Below are positions 55,588-64,000 of a stretch of DNA of 64,000 bases, in pieces. The DNA lies in assembly GCF_003325355.1 (NCBI RefSeq), contig NZ_CP030850.1:2914001-2978000 (forward strand). Reading direction: 5' to 3'. Source of the stretch: Runella rosea (GTDB lineage: Bacteria > Bacteroidota > Bacteroidia > Cytophagales > Spirosomataceae). A program made the position numbers and the translations under genes. The notes beneath the pieces were generated by a model. It did not search any database and was not told the origin of the DNA. It worked only from the letters and a program-made list of their open reading frames with translations. Position 1 is the stretch's first letter, and every line of letters starts with the position of its first letter.

Positions 55588-57186
55588 ATGTCAGAATCTG
55601 CAACAACGAATTCTAAAGCGCAGAAAAAACAAAGCTTAGCCGCCATCATTGCGGCATCGTCGGTCGGTACGATGATTGAGTGGTACGATTTCTACATCTT
55701 TGGAAGCTTGGCGACGATTATCGCCACCAAGTTTTTTCCAGATGGCAACCCCACCGCGGCTTTTCTTTCTACCTTAGCCACCTTTGCCGCTGGCTTTGTG
55801 GTTCGTCCTTTCGGAGCCATTTTCTTTGGCCGCTTGGGCGACCTCATTGGCCGTAAATATACCTTTATGGTTACGTTGCTGCTGATGGGCGGCGCTACGT
55901 TTATGATTGGTTTGATTCCTAGCTACGAAACCATCGGTTTCTTGGCCCCTACCCTCGTGCTTTTACTGCGGCTTTTGCAGGGATTAGCCCTTGGCGGCGA
56001 ATACGGCGGCGCCGCTACTTACGTGGCCGAGCACTCTCCTGCCGACAAGCGTGGATTTTGGACTTCATGGATTCAAATCACGGCTACGGCAGGGTTGTTT
56101 GTATCGCTGATTGTGATTCAATTGACCCAAAACAGCATGTCGAAGGAGGCATTTGCCGAATGGGGCTGGCGCGTACCGTTTTTGGTTTCTATCATCATGG
56201 TATACGTTTCGGTCTTGATTCGTAAAAACATGCACGAATCGCCGTTGTTTGCCAAAGCAAAAGCCGAAGGAAAAACCTCTACCAACCCGTTAAAAGAATC
56301 GTTTGGCAACCGTTACAACTTCAAATTTGTGTTGTTGGCGTTGTTGGGAGCCACTATGGGCCAGGGAGTTGTGTGGTACACAGGTCAATTTTACGCATTG
56401 AGCTTCCTGCAAAAAGTAATGAATATTGACCTTCAGCAATCCAACGCGCTGATGACCTACGCGCTGATGTTGGGCACGCCATTCTTTGTGTTATTCGGTT
56501 GGTTATCGGATAAAATTGGCCGCAAAGGCATCATGCTTGCGGGTATGTTGATTGCCATTTTGTCGTATCGTCCGATTTACGAGAAAATGTATCAGACCAC
56601 CAACATCCAAAACAAAACGGAAATAGCCGAAAAAACAACCGTAGGTATAACCCGAACGCTGGACAAAAAAGACGGGGTTGAAACCAAAGATTCGCTCATT
56701 GTCACCACCACCAAAAAAGAATATACGGACGGCACCCAATACGAAGAAAAGAAGATTGAAAAAATCTTAGCTGATGCTTCGGCGGCCCCCGTAAAACCTG
56801 AAATCAAGAAGCTAGTGACCATCAATGACAGCGACAAATGGACGCTCATTTGGCTAGTCTTCATTCAGGTGATTTTCGTAACAATGGTCTACGGCCCTAT
56901 CGCAGCCTTCCTCGTTGAGATGTTCCCGACCCGCATTCGCTATACGTCTATGTCATTGCCGTACCACATCGGAAACGGCGTATTTGGGGGGCTGTTGCCT
57001 ACCATCGCTACAGCTTTGGTTGCTTCGGCTGGCAAAGCCAACGACATCGCCAAAGAAGCAGGTGAAGCATTGCCCAACGCCGCTCCTTACCTCGAAGGAC
57101 TTTGGTATCCGATTGTCATTGCAGGAATCTGTTTTGTCATTGGATTACTGTACATCAACGGTAAAGACCGCAACGTGAATGATTAA
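55588..57186 (+). CDS. MHS-family MFS permease with large internal insertion
   Basis: The 532-residue carrier begins with the MHS signature AASSVGTMIEWYDFYIFGSLAT, FVVRPFGAIFFGRLGD and GRKYTFM, the branch that transports proline/betaine, shikimate, alpha-ketoglutarate or short-chain acids with protons. Between membrane segments eight and nine (about residues 330-415) sits a charged insertion of some 85 residues (from YEKMYQTTNIQNKTE to KLVTINDSDKW) that standard members lack. Context with acs and prpE points to acetate or propionate as substrate. Confidence 0.9.
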   Translation: MSESATTNSKAQKKQSLAAIIAASSVGTMIEWYDFYIFGSLATIIATKFFPDGNPTAAFLSTLATFAAGFVVRPFGAIFFGRLGDLIGRKYTFMVTLLLMGGATFMIGLIPSYETIGFLAPTLVLLLRLLQGLALGGEYGGAATYVAEHSPADKRGFWTSWIQITATAGLFVSLIVIQLTQNSMSKEAFAEWGWRVPFLVSIIMVYVSVLIRKNMHESPLFAKAKAEGKTSTNPLKESFGNRYNFKFVLLALLGATMGQGVVWYTGQFYALSFLQKVMNIDLQQSNALMTYALMLGTPFFVLFGWLSDKIGRKGIMLAGMLIAILSYRPIYEKMYQTTNIQNKTEIAEKTTVGITRTLDKKDGVETKDSLIVTTTKKEYTDGTQYEEKKIEKILADASAAPVKPEIKKLVTINDSDKWTLIWLVFIQVIFVTMVYGPIAAFLVEMFPTRIRYTSMSLPYHIGNGVFGGLLPTIATALVASAGKANDIAKEAGEALPNAAPYLEGLWYPIVIAGICFVIGLLYINGKDRNVND

Positions 57187-57259
57187 TTCATAAAATGAAT
57201 GAGTAACGAAAACGCTCATTATCCCTATTTTTTCAACTGATTTAGTAACAACAAAGACA

Positions 57260-57484
57260 ATGAATACGATAAAAAGACTAGCAGGAATTATCTGGTTGGC
57301 CGTGGGTGCCGCCGCAGGGTATTATTTATTGATCAATCAGGCCATCCCCAAATTTGGCACGGGAAAACCTGAAGACTTGATTCCTGCGGGAATTTACACC
57401 TTTATCTTGTGTCCTCTTATTGTAGGGAGCCTGGCTACTTTTGGAATTTATGCCCTCAAAGGCGAATACGACAGTAAAAGTTAG
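57260..57484 (+). CDS. DUF6814-type small membrane protein
   Basis: The 74-residue protein has two membrane helices (about 5-25 and 43-63), with a charged start MNTIKRLAGIIW and tail LKGEYDSKS. It is a Bacteroidota-restricted small protein usually encoded behind MHS/MFS permeases, which suggests an accessory subunit; no function is known. It is 73 bp behind the permease. Confidence 0.75.
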   Translation: MNTIKRLAGIIWLAVGAAAGYYLLINQAIPKFGTGKPEDLIPAGIYTFILCPLIVGSLATFGIYALKGEYDSKS

Positions 57485-57589
57485 GTTTAGGGTTTAGTAG
57501 TTTGAATGATTGTCGAAGTAGTATCGCTCTTCGGCAATCATTTTATACTAGTAGCGCTTATAACAGGCACCTTCACTTTATCCCTTCTT

Positions 57590-57793
57590 ATGAATACAAA
57601 TCGTAAAATTTCATTGGTGGCGTTGTGTGTAGTGGCTATTGTCCTCTTCAATACCCCCTTTCTTTCGATTTTCAATAAGCCTACGTTCATCGGGAGTATC
57701 CCGGTATTTTACGGTTTTCTGTTTGGGGCATGGTTACTGATTATTGGGGCTACGGCATGGTTACTTCGTCAATCTGAAGCAGAAGATGAGTAG
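57590..57793 (+). CDS. Small two-helix membrane protein of unknown function
   Basis: Start at ATG 57590 gives 67 residues (MNTNRKISLVALCVVAIVLF, then PVFYGFLFGAWLLIIGATAWL); an ATG at 57506 would give 95 residues with a third hydrophobic segment. The stop overlaps the next gene's ATG by 8 bp, so it is translationally coupled to the SSS-kinase. Small partners with two helices also precede many SSS transporters, so it may stabilise the sensor. Confidence 0.7.
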   Translation: MNTNRKISLVALCVVAIVLFNTPFLSIFNKPTFIGSIPVFYGFLFGAWLLIIGATAWLLRQSEAEDE

Positions 57794-60482
57794 TTTTTGG
57801 ATTATTTGCTGGTCTTTAGTGTACCTGTTGCTCTTATTTGTGATTGCCGACCGGGCCGAGCGCCGCTCGTCCCACAAACGCAGCTGGGTCAATAATCCGT
57901 ACGTATATGCCCTTTCATTGGCCGTTTACTGCACCGCTTGGACATTTTATGGCAGCGTGGGTCGGGCGGCTGAATCGGGGCCAGATTTTCTAAGTGTTTA
58001 TATCGGTCCAACGCTCGTGATTCCGCTTTGGTGGATTATTTTCAGGAAGATTATTCGCATTTGTAAAGTCCAGCGAATCACCAGCATTGCCGATTTTATC
58101 TCCGCCCGTTATGGCAAAAGCCGGGCCTTGGGCGTGATTGTGACCGTGGTGTGTTTACTGGGTATCATCCCCTACATCTCCATTCAGCTCAAAGCCATTA
58201 CGAGCAGCTTTCTGATTTTATCGGGCAATGAGACCTCGCCCAATCAGTCGTTTTTGAGCGACCAATCGTTTTACATCGCCCTGATGCTGATTGTATTTGC
58301 CATCCTATTCGGAACCCGAAAACTAGAAGCCAACGAACGCCATGAGGGCCTCGTAGCAGCCATTGCCTTTGAATCGTTGGTCAAATTATTTGCATTTTTA
58401 GCGGTTGGGCTCTTCATTACTTTCGGCATTTTCAACGGCTTCGACGACATCGTCACCCGCGCCGTGAAAGTCCCCGAACTTCGTAAACTATTTACGTTAC
58501 CCGAAAATCAAACGGGAAATTGGTTCTGGCATTGCTTTCTAGCCGCCATTGCCATTTTGTTTTTACCGCGTCAGTTTCAGGTAACGGTGGTGGAAAATAT
58601 CGACGAAAATCACCTCAAAAAAGCGCAGTGGCTATTCCCACTTTACCTGCTGATTATCAACATCTTTGTACTACCTATTGCCCTCAGTGGAAAATTACTT
58701 TTCGCCAACGAAGCCATCAAATCTGACACCTATCTGCTGGCCATACCACTGCATTTTAAGCAACAGGGCTTGGCTTTTCTGACTTATTTGGGCGGATTTT
58801 CGGCGGCTACGAGCATGATTATCGTGGAATGTACTGCCCTGACGGTGATGTTCAGCAATAATTTACTCATGCCGTTTTTGGTGAGCCGCCGGGGGTGGCA
58901 AGAACGCATGGGCTCTTCGATTGGGAGTTTTGTCATTACCGCCCGTCGTTTATTTATTGCCGTCATTATTTTGCTGGCGTACGCTTATTACAAAAACGTC
59001 AGTGACAAGTATTCTTTGGTATCGGTCGGCATGGTTTCGTTTGCGGCAGTGGCGCAGTTTGCTCCCGCCGCTTTGGGCGGAATTTGCTGGAAGCGGGCCA
59101 ATCTCACGGGAGCGATGAGCGGCATTTTGGCGGGAACAATTGTTTGGTTTTACACCCTCATTATTCCGTCAATGGCCTCCAACGGTCTTATTTCTTCCGA
59201 CTTTTTGGCGCATGGTCCCGCACATATTCATTGGCTGAGGCCAGAAGCATTTCTGGGACTTGAAGGGATGGATAGCCTTTCGCACGGTGTCTTTTGGTCA
59301 TTACTTTTTAATGTTTCATTTTATGTTTTCGGGGCACTGAATTTCTCCCAAAGCGCCGTAGAGCACAATCAAGCCGCGTTGTTTGTGGATATTTTCAAGT
59401 ATGATACCTCTTACGAACGTTCGGTGGCTTGGCGAGGAAAAGCATTGGTAACAGACGTGACGAATCTTTTAAGTAAATTTTTCGGGGAAATGCGCGCCCA
59501 ACGGGCTGTGACGCTCTACGTTAAACGCAATAAACTTGCCCTTTCTGCCAAATATGCCGACCCTCAGTTGGTCAATTATGCCGAAAAAATGCTCAGCGGT
59601 GCCATTGGGGCTGCTTCGGCGCGGGTGGTGGTGGCATCGGTGGCGAAGGAAGAACCCGTAACGGTGGATGAGGTGATTGATATTTTGAAGACGTCGCAAG
59701 AACTGCGCCTTGTGAACGAAGAGCTGACGCGCAAATCACGCGAACTGGAACAACTCACGGGTCAACTCAAAGAAGCCAATGAACGTCTGCAACAGGCTGA
59801 CCGCGAAAAAGATGATTTTCTGTCGACGGTTACGCACGAAATTCGGACGCCCATGACCTCTATTCGGGCGCTGTCGGAAATTGTCCACGACAATCCCGAC
59901 ATGGACGAAGAGCAGCAAAAGCATTTTCTGAGTACCATCATCAAAGAATCAGACCGCCTGACCCGGCTTATCAACCAAGTACTTGATTTGGAACGGTTTG
60001 AAACTGGAAAATACCAATTGACCAATGAAACATTTCAACCAGAAACCCTCATCGACGAGTCTATCAATTCCATTACCGCGTTGGCCACCGAAAAAAACAT
60101 TGTCATTCAAACATCTTACGCGGGCAAACTACCCACCATAAACGGTGATTTTGACCGGTTGATGCAGGTGCTCATCAATTTATTATCAAACGCCATCAAA
60201 TTTTGTCCTCCCCAAAACGGGCTAATCGAAGTAAAGGCAATGGTAGAAGGCAATCACCTTTCCATCGGTGTAAAAGACAATGGACCTGGCATCAGTGCGG
60301 AGCACATTGCCCTGATTTTTGATAAATTTTACCAAGGAAATGCACCGCTTGCCCGCAAGCCCAAAGGCAGTGGATTAGGGCTGGCCATTTCCAAAAAAAT
60401 CATTGAACTGCATCAAGGGAGCATCCATGTGCAGAGTACAGTAGGAGAAGGAACACTGTTTACTTTTGAGATACCAGTGTAG
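57786..60482 (+). CDS. SSS-STAC-histidine kinase fusion (CrbS/CbrA-like sensor)
   Basis: From ATG 57786 the protein is 898 residues. A sodium/solute symporter domain with about thirteen helices (residues 1-510; CTAWTFYGSVGRAAESG, ITSIADFISARYGKS, FLPRQFQVTVVENI) is followed by a STAC domain (about 545-635; EKMLSGAIGAASARVVVAS), a coiled coil and a kinase: phospho-acceptor His in STVTHEIRTPMTS, then INLLSNAIKF, KDNGPGIS and GSGLGLAIS. Relatives CrbS and CbrA sense acetate or histidine/carbon status. No receiver domain is fused; a receiver-only protein is encoded next. Confidence 0.92.
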   Translation: MSSFWIICWSLVYLLLLFVIADRAERRSSHKRSWVNNPYVYALSLAVYCTAWTFYGSVGRAAESGPDFLSVYIGPTLVIPLWWIIFRKIIRICKVQRITSIADFISARYGKSRALGVIVTVVCLLGIIPYISIQLKAITSSFLILSGNETSPNQSFLSDQSFYIALMLIVFAILFGTRKLEANERHEGLVAAIAFESLVKLFAFLAVGLFITFGIFNGFDDIVTRAVKVPELRKLFTLPENQTGNWFWHCFLAAIAILFLPRQFQVTVVENIDENHLKKAQWLFPLYLLIINIFVLPIALSGKLLFANEAIKSDTYLLAIPLHFKQQGLAFLTYLGGFSAATSMIIVECTALTVMFSNNLLMPFLVSRRGWQERMGSSIGSFVITARRLFIAVIILLAYAYYKNVSDKYSLVSVGMVSFAAVAQFAPAALGGICWKRANLTGAMSGILAGTIVWFYTLIIPSMASNGLISSDFLAHGPAHIHWLRPEAFLGLEGMDSLSHGVFWSLLFNVSFYVFGALNFSQSAVEHNQAALFVDIFKYDTSYERSVAWRGKALVTDVTNLLSKFFGEMRAQRAVTLYVKRNKLALSAKYADPQLVNYAEKMLSGAIGAASARVVVASVAKEEPVTVDEVIDILKTSQELRLVNEELTRKSRELEQLTGQLKEANERLQQADREKDDFLSTVTHEIRTPMTSIRALSEIVHDNPDMDEEQQKHFLSTIIKESDRLTRLINQVLDLERFETGKYQLTNETFQPETLIDESINSITALATEKNIVIQTSYAGKLPTINGDFDRLMQVLINLLSNAIKFCPPQNGLIEVKAMVEGNHLSIGVKDNGPGISAEHIALIFDKFYQGNAPLARKPKGSGLGLAISKKIIELHQGSIHVQSTVGEGTLFTFEIPV

Positions 60483-60590
60483 TATCTATATCTCTTTGCG
60501 ATCACAATTTTATTTTAAGAGAATAAATTTTCTATTTTACAACGTTATTCACTCAAAACTCCTAGGTCACCCTACGAACATACTGCCTAT

Positions 60591-60974
60591 ATGACACGCC
60601 AACATATAAAAATAGTAATAGTAGACGACGAACCCAATATTTTGATGTCGCTGGAATTCCTGATGAAAAAGGAAGGATACAAAGTTTTTATTGCCCGCGA
60701 CGGCGAGGAGGCCGTTGATATCGTTCGCACCGAAATTCCAGACGTTGTTTTGTTAGATATTATGATGCCCAAAGTAGACGGCTATGAGGTGTGCCGTTTT
60801 ATCAAAAGCTCACCAGAATATCAACATGCTAAGGTCATCTTTATGAGTTCAAAAAGCCGCGAAACTGACCTGCAAAAAGGATATGATCTTGGCGCCGATT
60901 TATACATACCTAAACCGTTTTCAACCCGCGACATGGTGGCCAAAGTAAACGCACTTACAATGAGCGCTGTGTAG
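60591..60974 (+). CDS. Receiver-only response regulator
   Basis: The 127-residue protein is a lone receiver: acidic pair VDDEPN, phospho-acceptor Asp in VVLLDIMMPKVDGYE, switch Ser in VIFMSSKS and Lys in YIPKPFS. It ends after the fifth helix, so there is no output domain. It sits between the sensor kinase and the acyl-CoA synthetase (26 bp before prpE), and must act through a partner, as in CheY-like or phosphorelay proteins. Confidence 0.95.
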   Translation: MTRQHIKIVIVDDEPNILMSLEFLMKKEGYKVFIARDGEEAVDIVRTEIPDVVLLDIMMPKVDGYEVCRFIKSSPEYQHAKVIFMSSKSRETDLQKGYDLGADLYIPKPFSTRDMVAKVNALTMSAV

Positions 60975-60999
60975 TTTACCCTTTTAAATTTCATCACCT

Positions 61000-62928
61000 A
61001 TGCAATCGTCAACACCCTCGTATGCAGGCTTTTACGAAGCCAGCCTTGCTAGTCCTGTGGATTTTTGGGCCGAACAGGCAACCAAAATTGCGTGGTATAA
61101 CGCGCCCGTTCAAACATTAACGGTGAACGAAAAGGGGTTCTATCGGTGGTTTGATGGGGGAACACTAAACACCTGCTATCTGGCCGTGGATTATCACGTG
61201 GAGCACGGCCGTGCCGAGCAGGTGGCACTTATTTATGACTCTCCAGTGACCAAAAATGTTCAAAAATACACCTACGCCCAACTTCAATCGGAGGTGGCAA
61301 AATTGGCAGGGGCATTGCGTCAGTTGGGCGTCGAAAAAGGCGATTGCGTCGTGATTTATATGCCGATGGTACCCGAAGCGGCTTTTGCGATGCTGGCCTG
61401 TGCCCGTTTGGGGGCGGTTCATTCGGTGGTTTTCGGAGGATTTGCCCCGCACGAACTGGCCATACGCATTGACGATACCCGCCCTAAAGTGGTTATTTCG
61501 GCTTCGTGCGGTATTGAGTTTGAGCGGGTGATTCCGTACAAACCGTTGCTCGACGACGCCATTCGCCTCGCCCAATTTAAACCACCTCACTGTTTAATTT
61601 TACAGCGTCCCCAAATTCACGCCCTTGTGCAAGTGGAGCGCGACGTTGATTTCAGCACCGCTGTTGCGCAGGCCGAGCCCGTTGATTGCGTGCCCGTTGA
61701 CGCCCTCGACCCGCTGTATGTTTTGTACACGTCGGGTACCACGGGCAAACCCAAAGGAATCGTTCGCGATAACGGGGGCCACGCCGTCGCCATGAAATTT
61801 TCGATGCAGTATGTGTACAACATTAAGCCAGGAGATGTGTATTGGGCGGCTTCAGATTTGGGCTGGGCGGTTGGTCATTCATACATTATCTATGCCCCTC
61901 TTATTCAGGGCTGTACCACCATTTTGTTTGAAGGAAAACCCGTTAGGACTCCCGATGCGGGCACATTTTGGCGCATTATTTCAGAACACCGCGTAAAGGT
62001 ATTTTTTACCGCACCCACGGCGTTTCGCGCCATCCGGAAAGAAGACCCACAAGCCGAGTTTCTCCAAAAATACGACCTTGACTGCCTACAACAGCTCTTC
62101 GTAGCCGGAGAGCGCTGTGACCCTTCTACCCTCAAATGGCTGCAGGAAATAACCAACAAACCCATCATTGATCATTGGTGGCAAACAGAGTCTGGCTGGC
62201 CCATGATCGCTAACATGACTGGCGTGGAGCTCTTGCCCGTCAAACCTGGCTCCGCTACCAAGCCCGTTAGTGGATTTGATGTGCAGATTCTGGACGAAGA
62301 CGGGCAGCCGTTGGGAGCCAACCAAGAAGGATATGTTTGCCTCAAACTCCCCTTGCCTCCGGGCTGCCTCCCCACGCTCTGGAACGACGATGCCCGCTTT
62401 CAGGAATCGTATCTTTCCAAATTTCCGGGTTATTATTTCTCGGGCGACGGCGGCTACAAAGACGACGACGGCTACGTGTACATCATGGGCCGCGTAGACG
62501 ATGTCATCAACGTAGCGGGGCACCGCCTTTCTACGGGTGAAATGGAGGAATTTGTGGCTTCGCACCCTGCGGTGGCGGAATGTGCCGTGGTAGGGATTCA
62601 GGACGAAATGCGCGGACAACGCCCCGTTGCTTTCGTGGTGCTGAAAGATGGAATGGCCATCGATGAGCCGACGATTGAAACGCAGTTGGTGACGTTGATT
62701 CGGGAACAAATCGGAGCCGTGGCGTACTTCAAAAGCGCAATAATTGTAAAACGTTTGCCCAAAACTCGTTCGGGAAAAATCCTGCGAAAAGTGATGCGCC
62801 AAATTGCCGATGGCGAATCTTACAACATTCCTTCTACAATTGACGACCCCGCCATCTTAGGAGAAATTGCCGAAAAATTGCAGAACCGAAAAATTGGCAA
62901 AGGATTCGGGGAATTTGCAGTCACCTGA
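61000..62928 (+). CDS. prpE: Propionyl-CoA synthetase-type acyl-CoA ligase
   Basis: The 642-residue AMP-forming ligase has an ACAS_N domain ([17 protein letters not shown]), the P-loop [43 protein letters not shown] and the catalytic lysine in [16 protein letters not shown]. The [10 protein letters not shown] wording after the P-loop is characteristic of PrpE/ACSS3 enzymes rather than Acs (which has VHTTGGY, as in the next gene). It should activate propionate. It lies in the receiver gene's transcript. Confidence 0.88.
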   Translation: MQSSTPSYAGFYEASLASPVDFWAEQATKIAWYNAPVQTLTVNEKGFYRWFDGGTLNTCYLAVDYHVEHGRAEQVALIYDSPVTKNVQKYTYAQLQSEVAKLAGALRQLGVEKGDCVVIYMPMVPEAAFAMLACARLGAVHSVVFGGFAPHELAIRIDDTRPKVVISASCGIEFERVIPYKPLLDDAIRLAQFKPPHCLILQRPQIHALVQVERDVDFSTAVAQAEPVDCVPVDALDPLYVLYTSGTTGKPKGIVRDNGGHAVAMKFSMQYVYNIKPGDVYWAASDLGWAVGHSYIIYAPLIQGCTTILFEGKPVRTPDAGTFWRIISEHRVKVFFTAPTAFRAIRKEDPQAEFLQKYDLDCLQQLFVAGERCDPSTLKWLQEITNKPIIDHWWQTESGWPMIANMTGVELLPVKPGSATKPVSGFDVQILDEDGQPLGANQEGYVCLKLPLPPGCLPTLWNDDARFQESYLSKFPGYYFSGDGGYKDDDGYVYIMGRVDDVINVAGHRLSTGEMEEFVASHPAVAECAVVGIQDEMRGQRPVAFVVLKDGMAIDEPTIETQLVTLIREQIGAVAYFKSAIIVKRLPKTRSGKILRKVMRQIADGESYNIPSTIDDPAILGEIAEKLQNRKIGKGFGEFAVT

Positions 62929-63070
62929 TTTTCATCACTTTCTATACCTTTTTAGCAATTTTAGGACAGCGATTTCACTCAAACGGGAAAATGTTTTATT
63001 ATTTTTAGACCCGCATTCATCAACAACCTTCCTAACCACGTTAACTTTTACCAAAACACATTCAGATATC

Positions 63071-64000
63071 ATGCGTATCCGTACATTTGAAGAGTACCAA
63101 ACCGCCTATCAGCACAGTGTAGAAGACCCCGAAGGATTCTGGGCCGAAATAGCTCAGGAATTCAAATGGCATAAGCCATGGAAAAAAGTGCTCGAATGGA
63201 ATTTTAGCACACCCGACATCAAGTGGTTTGTAGGCGGAAAAACAAACATCACCGAAAACGCCCTCGACCGTCATTTGCGTGAACTAGGCAATCATCCAGC
63301 CATCATTTGGGAACCCAATGACCCCTCCGAACCCAGCGTAACGCTCACTTACAAAATGCTGCACGACCAAGTGTGTCGTTTTGCCAACGTGCTCAAGCGC
63401 AACGGCGTTGTTAAAGGCGACCGCGTGTGTATTTACCTGCCAATGGTGCCCGAAGCGGCTATCGCCATCTTGGCCTGTGCGCGCATTGGTGCCGTTCACT
63501 CGGTGGTATTCGGTGGATTTTCGGCCCAGTCCTTGACCGACCGCATCATTGATTCTAACTGTAAGGTTATTGTAACCTCCGACGGTGCAGCGCGTGGCAA
63601 TAAAAATATCCCCATGAAAGATACCGTTGACGACGCCTTGATTGCGTGTCCTTCGGTTCAAAAAGTAATCGTATTGACCCATACCCGCACGCCCATTTCG
63701 ATGATCAAAGGCCGTGATGTATGGTGGGAAAGCGAAATGAAGCAAGTCACATCGGACTGCCGGCCAGAAGTGATGGATTCAGAAGACCCCTTGTTTATTC
63801 TTTATACTTCAGGCTCCACAGGCAAGCCCAAGGGCGTTGTGCACACCACGGGCGGCTACATGGTTTACTCTGCTTATACGTTCCAAAATGTATTCCAATA
63901 CGAAAAAGACCAAGTATTTTTCTGTACCGCCGACGTTGGCTGGATCACGGGCCACAGCTACATCGTTTACGGCCCGCTGCTGAGTGGAGCCACTTCTCTG
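63071..64000 (+). CDS. acs: Acetyl-CoA synthetase (3' end cut by window)
   Basis: The visible 310 residues start [28 protein letters not shown] and include [48 protein letters not shown] and the P-loop [20 protein letters not shown], matching Acs over the N-terminal half. The catalytic lysine region is outside the window. It makes acetyl-CoA from acetate and ATP. With the SSS-STAC kinase and MHS permease upstream it completes an acetate-use module. Confidence 0.95.
   Translation, partial: MRIRTFEEYQTAYQHSVEDPEGFWAEIAQEFKWHKPWKKVLEWNFSTPDIKWFVGGKTNITENALDRHLRELGNHPAIIWEPNDPSEPSVTLTYKMLHDQVCRFANVLKRNGVVKGDRVCIYLPMVPEAAIAILACARIGAVHSVVFGGFSAQSLTDRIIDSNCKVIVTSDGAARGNKNIPMKDTVDDALIACPSVQKVIVLTHTRTPISMIKGRDVWWESEMKQVTSDCRPEVMDSEDPLFILYTSGSTGKPKGVVHTTGGYMVYSAYTFQNVFQYEKDQVFFCTADVGWITGHSYIVYGPLLSGATSL

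Noticed and set aside
62086-62802. 238-codon minus-strand ORF inside prpE
   Set aside because: Antisense shadow of a highly conserved ligase.

Overview
The window looks like chromosome of a Bacteroidota bacterium, most likely Cytophagales (Spirosomaceae-like, for example Runella, Dyadobacter or Spirosoma relatives). This is inferred from a SusC/SusD pair with a Bacteroidetes-type ECF sigma factor, LytS/LytTR-type regulation, two-component-propeller proteins, DUF5686 and DUF6814 proteins, and several promoters of the Bacteroidetes form (TTTG, about 19 bp, TAnnTTTG). No rRNA, tRNA, CRISPR array, prophage or complete insertion sequence was seen. The left end cuts a susD-like gene and the right end cuts acs.

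Layout. 1-9.9 kb: a glycan-utilisation locus with a susD/susC pair and ECF sigma gene on the minus strand, facing two tandem paralogous secreted proteins that join a beta-propeller to an uncharacterised helical domain. 9.9-14.1 kb: an AT-rich accessory stretch with a DUF3885 gene, a WGR/DUF4240 gene and a MarR regulator with a pirin. 14.1-17.9 kb: a secreted Gfo/Idh/MocA oxidoreductase and a sialidase-like secreted protein, separated by a 26-bp tandem repeat. 17.9-20.9 kb: a second AT-rich stretch with a DUF6985 gene, a quinone-oxidoreductase/HxlR divergon and an AAC(6')-like acetyltransferase. The DUF3885 and DUF6985 genes share upstream and downstream flanks although their proteins are unrelated, which suggests mobile gene cassettes. 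21-30.3 kb: secreted and regulatory genes (PQQ-type propeller dehydrogenase, M28 and S41 peptidases, stress membrane protein, XRE-cupin regulator, LytS/LytTR pair, intradiol dioxygenase, pirin-like cupin, small metzincin). 30.4-36 kb: DUF5686 outer-membrane protein, MsbA-like ABC exporter behind a DUF433/DUF5615 toxin-antitoxin pair, and a Uma2 nuclease-like protein.

36-44.3 kb holds a planctomycete-style trio (PSCyt/DUF1549/DUF1553, DUF1501, DUF2231-cytochrome-LRR) followed by a DUF2141 protein and an SLC45-like sugar transporter. 45.4-51.2 kb is the conserved lipid and translation cluster yceD-rpmF-plsX-fabH-efp-accB-accC: PlsX and FabH feed phospholipid and fatty acid synthesis and AccB/AccC supply malonyl-CoA. 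51.4-53.8 kb has a ferritin-like stress protein, a GNAT/hypothetical pair and a free-standing IS1 InsA-like DNA-binding protein.

54.1-64 kb is a short-chain carboxylate module: an outer-membrane porin, an MHS-family permease with an unusual soluble insertion, two small membrane proteins, an SSS-STAC-histidine kinase fusion resembling CrbS, a receiver-only response regulator, a propionyl-CoA synthetase and acetyl-CoA synthetase. Together these suggest uptake, sensing and CoA activation of acetate and propionate.
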